Positions 1-13,200 of a DNA stretch of 64,000 nucleotides are shown here, one piece after another. Made by a program: the position numbers and the translations under genes. Positions within the stretch are counted from its first letter, which is position 1; each line of letters begins with the position of its first letter. The notes below the pieces were generated by a model that did not search any database, was not told the origin of the DNA, and was given only the letters and a program-made list of their open reading frames with translations. Source of the DNA: Podospora pseudoanserina (lineage: Eukaryota > Ascomycota > Sordariomycetes > Sordariales > Podosporaceae); the NCBI RefSeq assembly GCF_035222485.1, contig NC_085920.1, forward strand, positions 2,666,001 to 2,730,000, written 5' to 3'.

Positions 1-297
1 GGGCGAGGCGCAGGGCGACGGCTGCGGTTCCGAGCCTGGACTGAGCCAAGCGCTTAAAATGCTTGTGGAAAGGAAAGGGGGGGATGCAAAGATACCAACG
101 GTCAAGAGGTTGAGATGATCAATCTTTGATGGAAAACACCAGATATCAAGGTATAACAGAATGGTGAGGTTGTGTAGAGATAAAGCTGAGAAGGCGGGAG
201 GCAGCCAAAAACATGGATTAAGGCAAAGATGGATAACGATAGACCGAATTGATCAGTCAGCTGCATCTATGGGCGGGCAACCTGCAGAAATGGTGGT

Positions 298-302
<5 letters not shown>

Positions 303-335
<33 letters not shown>
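303..335 (+). repeat. Poly-A homopolymer tract, 33 nt
   Basis: An uninterrupted run of 33 A residues on the plus strand. It lies in gene-free sequence. It could be simple-sequence slippage or the tail of an old retroposed copy. I see no target-site duplication or recognisable coding remnant beside it, so the retroposition reading is only a possibility. Confidence 0.9.
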
Positions 336-337
<2 letters not shown>

Positions 338-2502
338 AGTGATGGAAAGGTGACTGAGAGGTTGCAGAATTCAGTGCGGCTACTCAGACACGATATTGAA
401 AGCCGAAGGGGGCAAGATGGATGAATTGGCTTCTGTCATCCAGAGTCAAGCCACAGCACAGGCACAAGAGAGAACGCCGACTGTTCCGCCTCTTGGGTTG
501 GCAGATTCGGCCACCGTCAGGACCCGTGAGAATGCGGCGACAAAGTATGGTGAGACGGTCAATGGTGAGATGGTCGAGGAGGGGAACCGTTTAGTGGGGC
601 AACAGTGTGCAACAAGCAACGCCCAAGACAGATAATGATGGGTAATCACCAATGTCGCTCATGGATACGATTCGAGAAGGTCCCTGGTTAGCACTGTAGA
701 GAATGCTGTGATTCGCAGACGACATGAGGCAGTGCCTCTCCCTTGCCGATGGGCAGAATTGGCAGACCCAAGAGGCAGAATTGCATCTGTATAACCTTCC
801 ACCCCGCGCTGGGGTTTTCTGTGGTGAGGCTCGAACAGGAAGCTTGTCCCCACCCCACCTTCGCGCTACTGACAAGGCATCCACTGCACGGCGAGCGGTA
901 GGCGCACAGCCACCCTGGACGTGGCATAGAAATGCAGGAAAGAAGAGGGCAAGGCATTTTGAGAGTAACGCAAGGAGTCTCCCTAGTTTCAAACTCGCCA
1001 GTTCGGCGCCCTGTTATTGAGACCCCTCACACAGCATCTGTCGATTTAAAAGAATCTCAAGATTCTCGGCAACAACCCGTCAAAAAGTGCTTGTCTTTGT
1101 TAGCGTGCCGATCATGCAAAGAAACCCGAGCGTCTCCACAAGGCCGTGGTGGATCTGTCAAGTCCAGGCCAGTATCACGATCCTCTCTGCTTTCCTCCTG
1201 AATTCTGTGTTTCTCAAGATCGAGTGACCACATCGACAAAGCCATTGTCTGCTTGCAACTGACAATTTCCACAGCTTTAGGCTTCCCGATGTTGCATAAC
1301 AACTGCTGACATCAAAGCCTGGTTTTCGGCATCTTTTAAGTGTTATCGCTGGTTTGCCAAGCTCCCGTAGGGCCTGCACAGCCTCGTGGCGTTGACCCTC
1401 GCTGTTTGTCTTGGGTGCCGTCCGTTCGGATCATGGCGTCAGTCCCGGCCCCGCAACCTCCGCAACGGCGGGCCATGCCGTCTGAAATGTTTCTTCCCTT
1501 TGGAAGCATGAGGAGAAGGATTACTAACCGTACGGCCCGGCAGTTGTTGATACGAACAGACGCCCGGCGGATTCCGGCAAGAGCGGCACCTTTTTGATCA
1601 GCCTCAAAGCATCTACCGAGTGTGATTCGAGATCCTTGCGGACCTGTAGTTCTCCACTAGACAAGCCTCCTCCGGCGGTGGCTTGACTGCTTGGTTGTGT
1701 AACATTTGTTTCAACCTCGCGATCCCCTGCCCCCAGACGCCCGGAACAAATATGGAGTTTATTCCCAGAATACCTTGACCAGTCCAGACTCGGTATATGC
1801 CCCCAAGGTTTGTTCAGCCATCGTGCTTCGAAACCGAGAGGTGCGAGTGGAATAGGTCTGGGGTGCAGCAGTCATAGGCCAGCATGTATGCCCGCATGTA
1901 TTACGAATGTCCCAATTCCGAGCGACGGGCAGGTGATTTATGCTTCTCTGTAGTTGGCATTTGTTCATCCCCGCTGTTTCATGCGACTGATCTTGATCGT
2001 GCCACATGGTCGTGATGAAAGCGGCCCTGACAAGCGAAGGATTCAAGGTTATCACACACTCATACCAGCCACATCATACCTAGGCTACAATATACAATGC
2101 GCTGGCATCTCGCGGTTTGTTGTGGCTTTACTTACTGCTATCTTCCTGCCTAATCTGCCTGTGTCTCGGGTTTTTGATATTCGCAAACATCATTTTGCAT
2201 CCCTGAGTTAGTTGCAACCATGTCAAAGTAGACGATAGAAAAGTCAGACGGTAGGGACCTCGACATATCATCCTCTCATAACTCTTCTTCTTAGCACATG
2301 GTCGGTTAATTATAGAAGACTCGAAATTCATGGAACAAAAACAGGTGATGGAGGACTGACTCCTAGAATCAAATAAACCCGAGAGAGAGAAAAAAGATAA
2401 GAGAAACAGCTAGAGTAGACCACTACATGTAAAGTAAACAACAGACAAATAAAATCGCAAAAAGCTCACCGGCCATTGACCGGTTACGAAAACCTAGAGG
2501 TT

Positions 2503-2596
2503 TTAACGAAGAATCGAACGGGGGGCGTCTTGGGGCTCTCGGTGAGCCCCGGCGGAGGGTAGCCCCAATAGCCTTACCACTTGACCGCGAGAGCTT
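2503..2596 (-). pseudogene. tRNA-like element with internal Pol III boxes, probably degenerate
   Basis: Read on the minus strand, the segment has an A-box-like D arm (GGTCAAGTGGTAAGGC, about 2574-2589) and a B-box-like T loop (GTTCGATTC, 2511-2519). Between them is a perfect 8-bp pairing (TTGGGGCT with AGCCCCAA) that could be an anticodon stem lengthened by an intron. The T stem does not pair (CCCCG against CTTCG) and I cannot form a 7-bp acceptor stem. I therefore call it a tRNA relic or tRNA-derived short element rather than a working tRNA. No anticodon can be assigned safely. Confidence 0.35.
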
Positions 2597-3856
2597 TGTG
2601 ATGAGGGTACTGGGCCTGGTTAAAATCTACTAGGTCGAACTAATAAATAAAGCTTCTACCGGCTGGTGCCTAGCACTGAGGACCTTGATGGTTGGCAAAA
2701 GTCATACACAACCCAACAGGAGAGAGCGAGTGAGCCATCAACGGATCTCGCGACTTCTGTTCGGATGTCTGCCGGCACTGTCAATCTCCTTCGCTTTCAC
2801 AAACACTTTTTGTCTTCCCTATCGTCTGCTCCTACATATCCTCTCTGCTCCTCGCTGATGACGGTCAAGATTATGTCTTTATCGATAGACAATTACTCTC
2901 CTACTCTTCTTTCTTAAATCCCACGTACACTCTCATCCGATGTTGAAATCTCACCGCGAAATCACCGCTCCCATATTGCCGTGGACCATGGAATAATAAC
3001 TCGGTCTTATCAACATCCATGCTTCTTAGACCAAGCTGATATGACGCGGTCTGCCTTTTTACAAGAAAAGTTTTTCCATGGCACGAGGTTGACTGAAACC
3101 TCCCTTTAGATACCCACTCGACCGGAACAGAGGGCATCTCGTCCCGTTCATGCTGAACATCGATAACGGGTCAACACCAAGAGCAGGGCTGGTTGAACGG
3201 ACATAGCGGTAATACCCTCTCTTCTAATACACCTTCCGATTATAGGCCAAGAAGAAGCCGCACAAAGACGTTCCGTCCGGCTGGGTCTTGTTTCATGTTA
3301 TTCGCGCGCATCGTCCAGCATTCCCGTCTCCGATCGATTACCCGGCCGCATCACCGGGATTTGCATTTTTGCCTATATTAACCCTCTAATCAGAGCCTCA
3401 ATGCTTGGACTTCTTGTCCCGCAAGCTTGTAGTGCTTGTCCGAGATAGGGTGTCATCCAGACCCGCTGATCAGGGATCGACGTCAATGCTTCCCGGTTGA
3501 TAAACCTGCCCAAATAGGAGGCTTTTCGAGTCCCTGAGATCCGGGAGATCATCCCGCATGAGGGGGAAAACGATTTGGTTGGAATGGAGGCAATGGTTCG
3601 TGGGGTTGTGATAAGCGAGCCCGAGGCTTACGACGCGGGATGGTATTGCTAGCCGCTGGAGAATTGATCAACACCTATTGTGTTGGGGTCGTTGCTCCAT
3701 CTCTTGGTCAGTTGGCATGATGATGCTTGTAAGCGACGACGGCAAGAGATCACAAGTGAATATCCTGCCACCTCGAGGCATTTTGTCTTCCTCCGTGACA
3801 AACTTGGCAACTCAACCGGGCACAATAATGAGTTCAACATGTCGAACGACGAGAGG

Positions 3857-3862
3857 TATAAG
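3857..3862 (+). promoter_or_regulatory. TATA-like element before the GH7 gene
   Basis: A TATAAG hexamer lies about 86 bp upstream of the cellulase start codon, a plausible distance for a fungal core promoter with a short leader. The motif is short and could occur by chance. I could not confidently place binding sites for cellulase regulators such as XlnR, CLR or CreA. Confidence 0.3.
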
Positions 3863-3942
3863 ATGATGGATCTGTCAGTGAAAGAGAGAAGATTGGAAAG
3901 AGGCACCGCACTCATCTCCCGTCGTCCACCCTCATAGCCACC

Positions 3943-5503
3943 ATGTACCGCTCAGCAGCTTTCCTCACCTTTGCCAGCCTCGTGCTTGGACAACAAGTTG
4001 GCACCTACACAGCTGAGCGCCATCCTTCTATGCCTATCCAAGTGTGCACTGCACCGGGCCAATGTACAAGGGAGAGCACGGAGGTGGTCCTTGACGTAAG
4101 TTATCATCAAAGCCATAGGTTCCAAGATTGACATCTAACTCACCCCAACCAGGCCAACTGGCGCTGGACACACATCACAAACGGCTACACCAACTGCTAC
4201 ACCGGCAACGAGTGGAACGCAACCGCCTGTCCAGACGGAGCCACCTGCGCGAAGAACTGCGCCGTCGACGGCGCCGACTACAGCGGCACCTACGGCATCA
4301 CCACCCCTTCGTCCGGAGCCCTGAGGCTCCAGTTTGTCAAGAAAAACGACAACGGCCAGAATGTCGGCTCCAGAGTCTACCTCATGGCCAGCTCGGACAA
4401 GTACAAGCTGTTCAACCTCCTCAACAAGGAATTCACCTTTGACGTGGACGTCTCCAAGCTCCCGTGTGGATTGAACGGCGCCGTGTACTTTAGCGAGATG
4501 CTCGAGGATGGTGGGCTCAAGTCTTTCAGCGGGAACAAGGCCGGTGCCAAGTATGGCACTGGGTATTGCGACTCTCAATGTCCACAGGATATCAAGTTTA
4601 TCAATGGCGAGGTACACCACCCTTCCCCCCCCCAACCCTTTCCCCTTCCCTCTACTCATAAAATACTAACCTCCCCCTCCCCTCCCAACAGGCAAACGTC
4701 GAAGGCTGGGGCGGAGCCGACGGCAACTCAGGCACAGGCAAATACGGCATCTGCTGCGCGGAAATGGACATCTGGGAAGCAAACTCGGACGCGACAGCCT
4801 ACACCCCGCACGTCTGCTCCGTCAACGAGCAGACCCGCTGCGAGGGCGTCGACTGCGGCGCCGGCAGCGACAGGTACAACTCCATCTGCGACAAGGACGG
4901 CTGCGACTTCAACTCGTACCGCCTCGGCAACAGGGAGTTTTACGGCCCTGGCAAGACGGTCGACACGACCAGGGCCTTCACCATCGTCACCCAGTTTGTC
5001 ACCGACGACGGGACCGACAGTGGCAACTTGAAGAGTATCCATCGGTATTACGTCCAGGATGGGAATGTGATTCCTAATTCTGTCACCGAGGTTGCGGGGG
5101 TGGACCAGACGAATTTTATCAGTGAGGGTTTCTGCGAGCAGCAGAAGAGTGCGTTTGGGGATAATAATTATTTTGGGCAGCTGGGGGGGATGAGGGCTAT
5201 GGGGGAGAGCTTGAAGAAGATGGTGTTGGTTTTGAGTATTTGGGATGATCAGTATGTTTCACCCCCCTTTTTCCAAACCCGAGAGAGATGAAGCTAATGA
5301 TGAGAAACAGTGCTGTGAACATGAACTGGCTCGACAGCATCTTCCCCAACGATGCTGACCCGGAGCAGCCAGGTGTTGCTCGCGGGAGGTGCGATCCTGC
5401 TGATGGAGTGCCGGCGACGATTGAGGCTGCTCATCCGGATGCGTATGTTATTTACTCCAACATCAAATTTGGGGCTATCAACTCGACTTTCACTGCCAAT
5501 TAG
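3943..5503 (+). CDS. Glycoside hydrolase family 7 cellobiohydrolase, catalytic domain only
   Basis: Secreted exo-cellulase predicted to release cellobiose from cellulose chains with retention of configuration. Four exons: 3943-4095, 4153-4611, 4692-5251 and 5311-5503; introns of 57, 80 and 59 nt all have GT-AG ends, and the spliced product is 454 residues. An N-terminal signal peptide (about residues 1-16, [16 protein letters not shown]) precedes the mature start [12 protein letters not shown]. The GH7 catalytic motif EMDIWE lies at 228-233: E228 is the expected nucleophile and E233 the acid/base, nearly the same precursor numbering as Trichoderma Cel7A. Many conserved cysteines and the late motif [14 protein letters not shown] are present. 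The protein ends soon after [12 protein letters not shown], so it has no linker and no CBM1 cellulose-binding module. Cellobiohydrolase is preferred over endoglucanase from length and the late motifs, but the loops that close the tunnel were not modelled. Confidence 0.93.
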
Positions 5504-7249
5504 ATGGGCATGGTAGACTGGGCGTGTTGGGGTAGGGTTGAACCTTGCTAGAAAAAGGTGCCTGGGTTGTGGTAGATTGTAGTGATACCGTATATATGGG
5601 GGTTTTACATACGGCTACAGCTTACATAGATTGCATTTTCTTGTCCCCTTCACAAAATTGATCACATTTTTTCTATTCTCTTATCGACACTGTCTAGTGC
5701 TTATGGACCGGCCTTCCTCCCATCTCGAGAGAAACCATCTTGCATGTGACAGTGCTGGCGTCGATGGGCATTCCTTTGATCTCCAGCCAGCCCAACTTTC
5801 TTGTATAGACAGGGCCCAATGTTGACATTTTGGCTGCCTTATCGCTTCCACCCAAGTCGTTAGTCGCATATATAAATGTCAAGAATGTCTACCAACTTCA
5901 AGTCCAGCTCACTAGCAGTGGACATCTCCAAGGCGAACAAACCTGGGAGCAATAATGATCCACTGCCGTGCCCAAACAGACTGCAGTGGTGTTTGTTTGC
6001 TCTGGGTTACAACGCGCGACATACCCCGCATGGATACCACGATACCCAATCCTCCAGCAAAACGCATCCAAGACTATCAGCAAGAGGCAAAAATGCACAA
6101 GTGATCGACATCGCAATGCGGCATAATAGGTCAGTTGAGCAAAAGTCCAGTCGTCGACAAGCAACTCGCCAAAAGAAGAGGCAACCCAACTTTTTGTCTT
6201 CAGCGACACACTGTGCGACACGTGTGAAATCGAAAAGGGTCCCGTCCTTCCCACCCTTTCAGCGGCAGACGGGAGATCCTATCGACGATGGGGTATCCAA
6301 GTCAAAAAGTAGCGGCAGGCCGCGTATGTACCGACTCAGTACACTCAATATTGTATCCATACACAATACAAGCGGTGAAGAAAATGTTTCCTTCTAGTTT
6401 GATAGGGTATAGCAATCGGAAGCTGGGAATGCAAGACATACCTATACTCTGTAACTTCTGATGGTGACTGATGACACGAATCGGGCATCATTATTCGAGA
6501 ATCCAGCAGCAGGACAAAATGAAAATGCTGCCCTGTGAAACCCAACGACGCCTCTCGTTACCTTCCCGTTCCAAAAAATACGGCCGGGTATTCCTGGCTG
6601 ACTGATCCGGGTTGGTGTTGGTGACTGGTCGTGACCTGCAGGTTGAGTCTGTATCTTGTCCAATCATTGGCCGTGGCGGTCGACGTCACGGTCCCAGTGT
6701 CAGCTGAAGTCGTCGCGAAAGAAAAAAGAGGAGGGTGGTCCGTGGGGAAAAAAAGCTAGGGAAGGGTCAGCCGCGAGCGCTTGTTTAATTCTGTCCCCAC
6801 AAGGCCAAGGGCCAAGCGCTGACAACCTCTCTCGGTTTGCTCCACTTTCTTGGTGAGGGGAGCTTTCAGACCCCGGCCCCAGAGCAGACGAGTTCAGGGT
6901 TCGGGCAGTTCCAGAGCTGGGTTAGCTGCGACCCCCAGCCTCTTGATTGATTGATTGATGGTTCGGATGGAACAATCCATCTCAGATCCCCAAACAACAA
7001 CACACACCTGAACCTCCATCTTCCATCCTATCCTTTCCACAGTCTTTCGTTCCTTACTCTTGATCTTTGAAACCCAGTTGTCGCGATACTCGCTGGGTGT
7101 TGACGAAACTAATACCAAGGCGCAAATCTGATTTTTTGAAATCAAGTACCCCTTATCGCGTGAAATAAACACAACAAAAACAACCCACTTCAATGAATGG
7201 AACGTGAAGGAAATTTGGACGACAGGTTGTTTCTTGCGCTTTCGCCAAA
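5504..7249. other. Intergenic region between the GH7 gene and the giant gene
   Basis: About 1.7 kb without a supportable gene. It should contain the cellulase 3' end and the promoter and leader of the giant leashin-like gene. A short run of GATT units lies at about 6944-6960. Open frames here are short and unsupported, and the 187-codon minus-strand frame at 6894-7457 overlaps the first exon of the giant gene. Confidence 0.6.
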
Positions 7250-10200
7250 ATGATGCGAGAGCCAACGGCCCGTCGCCGGAGCCCAGAGAGTTCCCGGCGG
7301 CGACGCGCCGAGCGTCGGCATTCCAGAGAACAGCTCGCTGCTGCCGCCGCTGTCGCCGCCGGCGTCGTCGCTGCCCAGCCCGCCCCCCTACTACCTCAAC
7401 AACTACCACCCGGACCCGAAGTAGGCGACCGCGCAATAATCCCGCCCGTGTCATCATCCCAAACCCACACTCCTACGCAGCACATGACGGCGCTATCTTC
7501 GTCCCAGACACAGACTCCCACGCAGCGCCAATATCACCGATCTAGGGCCGATTCCACCACATCCGCCTCCTCGTCGACCTCTTCGTCACTGGTGAATGTC
7601 TCCCGTCGAAGCCGATTTGGCATCCGTAACTTCTTTGCCCTGTCATCCGTGAAGAAGGTCAAAAAGCGGCGCTCTTTCAAGAGGAAGAACTATTCGACGT
7701 CTTCAGTTGACAGCGATCTTGCCTACGGCAACGGATATGTGTCGCGGTCGTCCATCGAAAGTACCCATCGCCCATCGCCTTCACAGCACCAACAGATCCC
7801 GCAATATCCACAGCACCGCCAGCCATATACCCCGGGGGCTTTCTCCCTTGTAAGCGGCGCATATCCAGCACCTCCAGGACCCTACTCCCCTCATCACTAT
7901 AGCCAACATGGACACCACTCTGGCCAAGGTTACCCTCCTCCTCTCCCGCATCAATATGGCCAGCCCCATCCGCAACAAGGTCCCAATGTTGGTCCGGACG
8001 GTCCTCCGGTCCTCAAGCGTGTCCAAACCGACGAGGAGATCATCGCCATTGGGAGGAAACTGTCCGACCTCGCCCGTGCTGAGAACCTCCGCGACCTCGA
8101 ACGCCAGGGTAAATCTCGTCCTTCCCGTATGGTGGCCACCGCGACAGCTGTCTCTGCTTTCCACCGTAAAAACTCTGGCGGGACTCGCGGCATCAGCTCC
8201 TCTCGGCCAAATAAATCGCAGTCTTCCTCTAGTGATGAAGAATGGGAATCCGCCTCCGACTCCGACTCCGACTCTGATTCTCCCAGCTCTGATTCAGACT
8301 CTGGTCTCGCTTACGGTTCCATGCCTCGTTTTTCGGACCCTATCCTTCCTCCGCTGACAGCTCTAGCCGGGACAGCAGGCGTCATGGGCGCAGCGATTGG
8401 AGCCGGTAGCCTAGCTCCCACCATCATCTCTGAACGCCCATCCGAAGCCATCCGTCCGCCAGACCGCAAGCCAAGCGCCGTCGATCCAGCAATGTTTGGT
8501 CCCGTGAACTCTCTCCGGGGATATGTGAATACTCCTTGCGGTTTTAGGCCTGGGGAGTATGTCTCCCCGGTGCATTCTCAGTATCAGTCTCCCGCACTGG
8601 CGCACAGAGTGACGGCTGAGAACCCGATTCCATTGCCGGGAAGCGCAAGCAATGAAGCTCTGGTGCAAAGGCAGAGACAGCAGCAGCATGGTTTTGATCA
8701 GCCTATCACTGCGACCAATCTTGGTACCCCAGTGCAAATTCAAGCCCCGCGACCAAGAATTCCCGTCTCGCCTCAGGTGTTGGAAGAGCGAGGTCATCAT
8801 AGGGAGCATGAGATTAGCACGGGCAGTCCGAAGAAGCGCAGAGAGAGGGAGCGAGAGAGAGATAAAGAGAGTAGTATCTCAGCAGCTCTTCCGGCTGTCG
8901 TGGGTGCTATTGGGGCTGCGGTTGTTGCTGGTGCGGTGATGAATAATAATAAGGACGAGGGGAGGAGGCCCGACGAGAAACGTGATGAGAGGCCACTACG
9001 TGATGATGATTATGATCGGGAGAGACGCCGCCGTTATGATGATGATGCCAGGCGGAACACCATTGATATTAATGATAAGAGGGATGAGAGATATAATAGG
9101 TAAGTTTCTTCTGAAGTTGTTTTGTGTCGTCTGTGTGTTTTACGACTTCAGATGATATAAGGTTGGGCAGAGTGAGTGGTGGCTGACATGTGCTCAGACG
9201 CGACTACGACCGTCCACCCACGTCAGATGCCACTAGATCGGATGAACGGTATCGTGAGCGTGAGCGTGAGCGTGACCGCCATTACGATACGCCGACTGGT
9301 CGCGACCGGGATGATGATCGCTATTCTCGACGGGAGCCCCAGAACAAAGGTGGTATTTCCGAGGTCATCACTCCCGCTGTTATCGGTGCCGTGGCTGGTG
9401 CCGTGCTCGCAGCCGGTGCTCGTAGGGATAGCAAGACTTCGCCTGTTCACCGAACCTCGCCCAGCCTGGAGCGTGACGATGGATACAAGGAGCGTATGCG
9501 GCTCGAGCAGGAAGTCAAGCGGCATCGCGAGGACAGTGAACGTCACGCCCGTGAGGAACAGCGCTTGCGCGATGAATACGAGGTCCGCATGAAGGAGATC
9601 CGCGAGAAGGCCGAGGAGGAGGAGCGCCGGGCTAGGGAGGAGAAGAAGAAGCAAGACTGGATCGAGCAGCAGGAGAGGATCGTCCGGGAGCAACGCAAGA
9701 TTATCTACCAGCAGGAGCGTGTGGCTAATGACGAGCGCGAAAAGGCTGAGCGCGACCGGAGATCCAGAGATGCCAACCAGAAGAGGGAGCGGGAGGAGAA
9801 GCGGGCTTTGGAAGCAAGTGGCGGACGTGAGCCAAGTCGTGATAAGGAGCGATCGCGAGATCGGAGAAAGGACGTGATTGTTGTCGTTGAGGGACGTCCT
9901 GATGTTGCTGACTCGGTTCCTGCCCCTGCTCCTGCCCCTGCTCGCTCTGAGGTCAGCAAAGGGAAGGAGCACGAGGTTGCTCCTCCACCTTCGGCACCTG
10001 CCCTCGATGAGAAAAAGCCACCTGGGGCCGACTCCCTGGCTCCTGCTGTCAAGAAGAAGTCCAAGGAGGAAAGGAGGCAAGCAAGGGAAGAGCTTCGCAA
10101 GTTGCTTGCTGAAACTCAGAAACAGATCGAGGCTGAGAAGGAGCGAGCCAGGCGGTTGGCTGAGCTGGAGGCTATTCAGGGCGCCCCTTCTGCCATTACC

Positions 10201-13200
10201 GTCGAGCCACCTGCCGAATTATCTCGTGGGGAGCCGTCAGGCAGCAGCAGCAGCCGTGCTCCTGCCGTTGTTGACCCTTTCCAGTTCCAAGTCCCGACCG
10301 ACGCCTTCCCAACTCCTTCCCATACCCCTCCCACTGATCGACCGTTGACTCCTGCCATTCTCACTGTCGAGCCAGACTGGGATCGCTTGGAGCCCGAGCC
10401 AGAAGGGGAGGTGCGGGAGCGTCTCAGCCGCCGTGAGTCGTATGAACTTGAGATTGCCCGAGCTCAGAAGATCGTTGAGGAAACCAACAAGTCAACTATC
10501 CCCGCCGATCCTGCCACCATCGCTGCTGCCATTGCCGTCGTCGAGTCTTCCGAGAATGATAGAGAGCGCTCCCGCTCTCGTGCGCCCTCCAGAGGCCGTG
10601 ATCGTGAGCCTGTCCGGGATCCTGTCCAGGAGGAAGCCAATCGAGTCTATCGCGAACGCAAGATCGCTGAGAGAATCGCAGGAGAGGAGTCCCGTTCTCG
10701 CAGCGTTTCGCCTTCGCCTTCCATCATGGACAAGTACGAGGATAACGGCGAAGATCCCGTGGTCCGTATCGTCACTCCCCCTGAGATGAAGCGTGCTCCA
10801 AAGAAGTCAGTGTTTGACGGCCCCAACGCTGATGTGAGGATTGACAATGTTATTATGCCTCATGACTTGGTCAAGTACCAGGCTCCTCCCGCGATTCCAG
10901 GTGTCAACCCGGCCATGATGATGCCCATCTTCAAGTCTAGGGATCCGTCGTGTGAGAGGGAGAGACCGATGCTCATTTTGGTGTTGCCTACTCCTGCAGT
11001 ATCGCCTAACCCGGAAAAGATGATGCGGTCTGTGAGCTCATCTTCCCAGGCGGCGACTGTAGTTGATGCCGAACCGCCCAAGGAAAAGGACGAGCCTGCC
11101 ACCCCTCCTCGGAGCCCCAAGAAGGAAACAAAAATCATCATGACTCGTCGCGGTGAGGCTGTGGAGGTACCCGATGATTATGACACTGGTCGCGTGAGAG
11201 AGTCCCCCGAGAGCAGAGACGCGTCTCAGGAGAGGAAACCACTGAAGTTCAAGTTCGCGTCTCCGGGCAAGAAGACCAATGCTTGGTCGTCTACGCTGGC
11301 GGCTGCTATTGCTGGTGCCACTGCTCTTGCTGCGAAGAGGAAAGAGGAAGCCAAGGCCGCGGAGGCTGCCGCGGAGGCTTCTGGTTCCAGGGCGATTGAG
11401 GGTGAGAGTGCTTCGGCAGCTGTTGTTGAAGAGAAGCCAAAGCCGGCCATTGTTACTGCTGAGCCGCCTTCAGAGCCGAGAGAGGTTGTGCCTGAGCGAG
11501 AACAAAGAGATACCTCACCTGGTCCCGCCATCTCTGAGCCCCCGTCTACCCCACCACAACAGAGGAGGTATGTTCCCATTGATCTGGAAGATGAGACGCC
11601 CCCACGGGTCGGCCCGAAGCCGACATCATCCAGCCCCAGCTTGAGCCGGATGCCGGGCTCTTTCGAGGAAGATCTTGACTTCAACGCCACCGTGGCTGCT
11701 GGGCTGCAGGCTTCGGGCTTTGATCCCAACATTGTGATCAAGAACGAAGACTTCCGCCGACGGGACTCCCCTCGCGGCTCAACCCAGCCATTCTATGTAC
11801 CTCCTTCTGCCGAGACTGTTACTGATCCAAGTGACTCTAGCCGCCCATCACCTTCTGTTGTCACCGCCGCGCCCACAGAGCTTCCTATTGTACCGGCACA
11901 AGCTGAGCAAGACTTTGATTCTTCCCCCAGGAGGAAGTCCAACTCTTCAGAGCTGTCACGCAGCGGCTCAGGCAGCAAGAAGAACAACAGGAGAAGCCAT
12001 ATGAGCACCAGGAAAGATTATATCGACATACCAGAGCACGAAGAGCCACCAGACAGGCCAAACGAAGAGGACCTCTCTGGAAAGGTTCCCTCCAACCTAT
12101 CCAGAGAAGCTTCTTCATTCCAGGTGGTCGACCAGCCAAAAGAGGAGTCCTTTCGGGTAGTCGAGCGAGAGTTGAGTTCGACTCCGTCTGATCCTGTTGG
12201 CCAGACGAACGATGCCAAGCACATCACTGGCAACGCTCAGCAAACCGCAGAGAACAGGGACAAGCAGTCTTTTTTAGCTAGAGCCGGCACCAGTGGCGAC
12301 GGTGCCGGCCTGATGGAAGTCCAGGCCTTTGCAAGCCCGTACTCCCATCTCAACGCCGTCCTGCCCTCTTCCATAATTGAAGAGGTATTCAAAGGATTAG
12401 GGGAAGCCAAAGACACCCAAGAGCCCATCTGGCGCCGTGAGCGAAGCATCAGCTACAGCTCCCAGAAGGTCGACCCTGAAGTCCAGGTGCATCGTGAGAT
12501 TAAGCCAGCGATCGATCCCCAGTTTGGAGACCTGCTTCCTCTGCCTCCTAGTGAGCCAAATTCCCCTGAAGATCCCAGCTTTTACGAATTGGACGACTTC
12601 TTCCCTTCCTTGCCGGAGAGTCGCCCTAATACTCCGCCTCAAGAGCAACGGACCCGAAGCGCGACTGTCTCATCTCGCCGTCAGGGTCAGGGTCATGTCA
12701 GAACTCCCAGTCGAACAGCAGTTCCGTTACCGTTGGTGATGGGCCGGCGATCTGTGCCATCTTCACCTCGGGTTGGAAGATCAAGCCCTGTTCAAGCTGT
12801 GGAACAGCCGTACTCGCCCCCTAAGAGTAGACAGGCTAGACCAACAAGCTGGGATATGGGGAAGGAGTACAAGCCGTTGTGGTTGATTGAGAAGAAAGGC
12901 GGAGAGGAGAAGAGGGCGCCGAATGTGGTGGACTACCCCGCGCTGCCGGAGAGTGAGAGTGAGCCGCCTTCGAGTGCACCCGAATCTCCTGGCTTTGATA
13001 CTGTAGATCGAGATGAGGATGTCGATGTCGGCTACCTTCAGCGCGGCGGTCTTGGTCTTGCAGGTGCTTCCATTGGAGCGTTGGGAGCGCTCGGTGCTGG
13101 TAGGATGCTACAGGACCAGCTCAAGATTGACGTGCCCCTTGCGAGATCATTCGAGCAGCAATCATCTGGGTTCGGATCTGGCGAGACCACGCCCCGTGCT

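Larger units (their letters stand above)
1..3942. other. Intergenic region upstream of the GH7 gene
   Basis: I find no convincing gene in this stretch. All open frames are short (under about 140 codons), overlap one another on both strands and match no family I recognise. It holds a 33-nt poly-A tract (303-335) and a degenerate tRNA-like element (about 2503-2596), described separately. The last few hundred bases should contain the promoter of the GH7 cellulase gene. Confidence 0.6.

Noticed and set aside
4135-4659. 174-codon minus-strand frame opposite the GH7 gene
   Set aside because: Shadow of a GC-rich coding exon; no family match, while the plus strand carries clear GH7 motifs.
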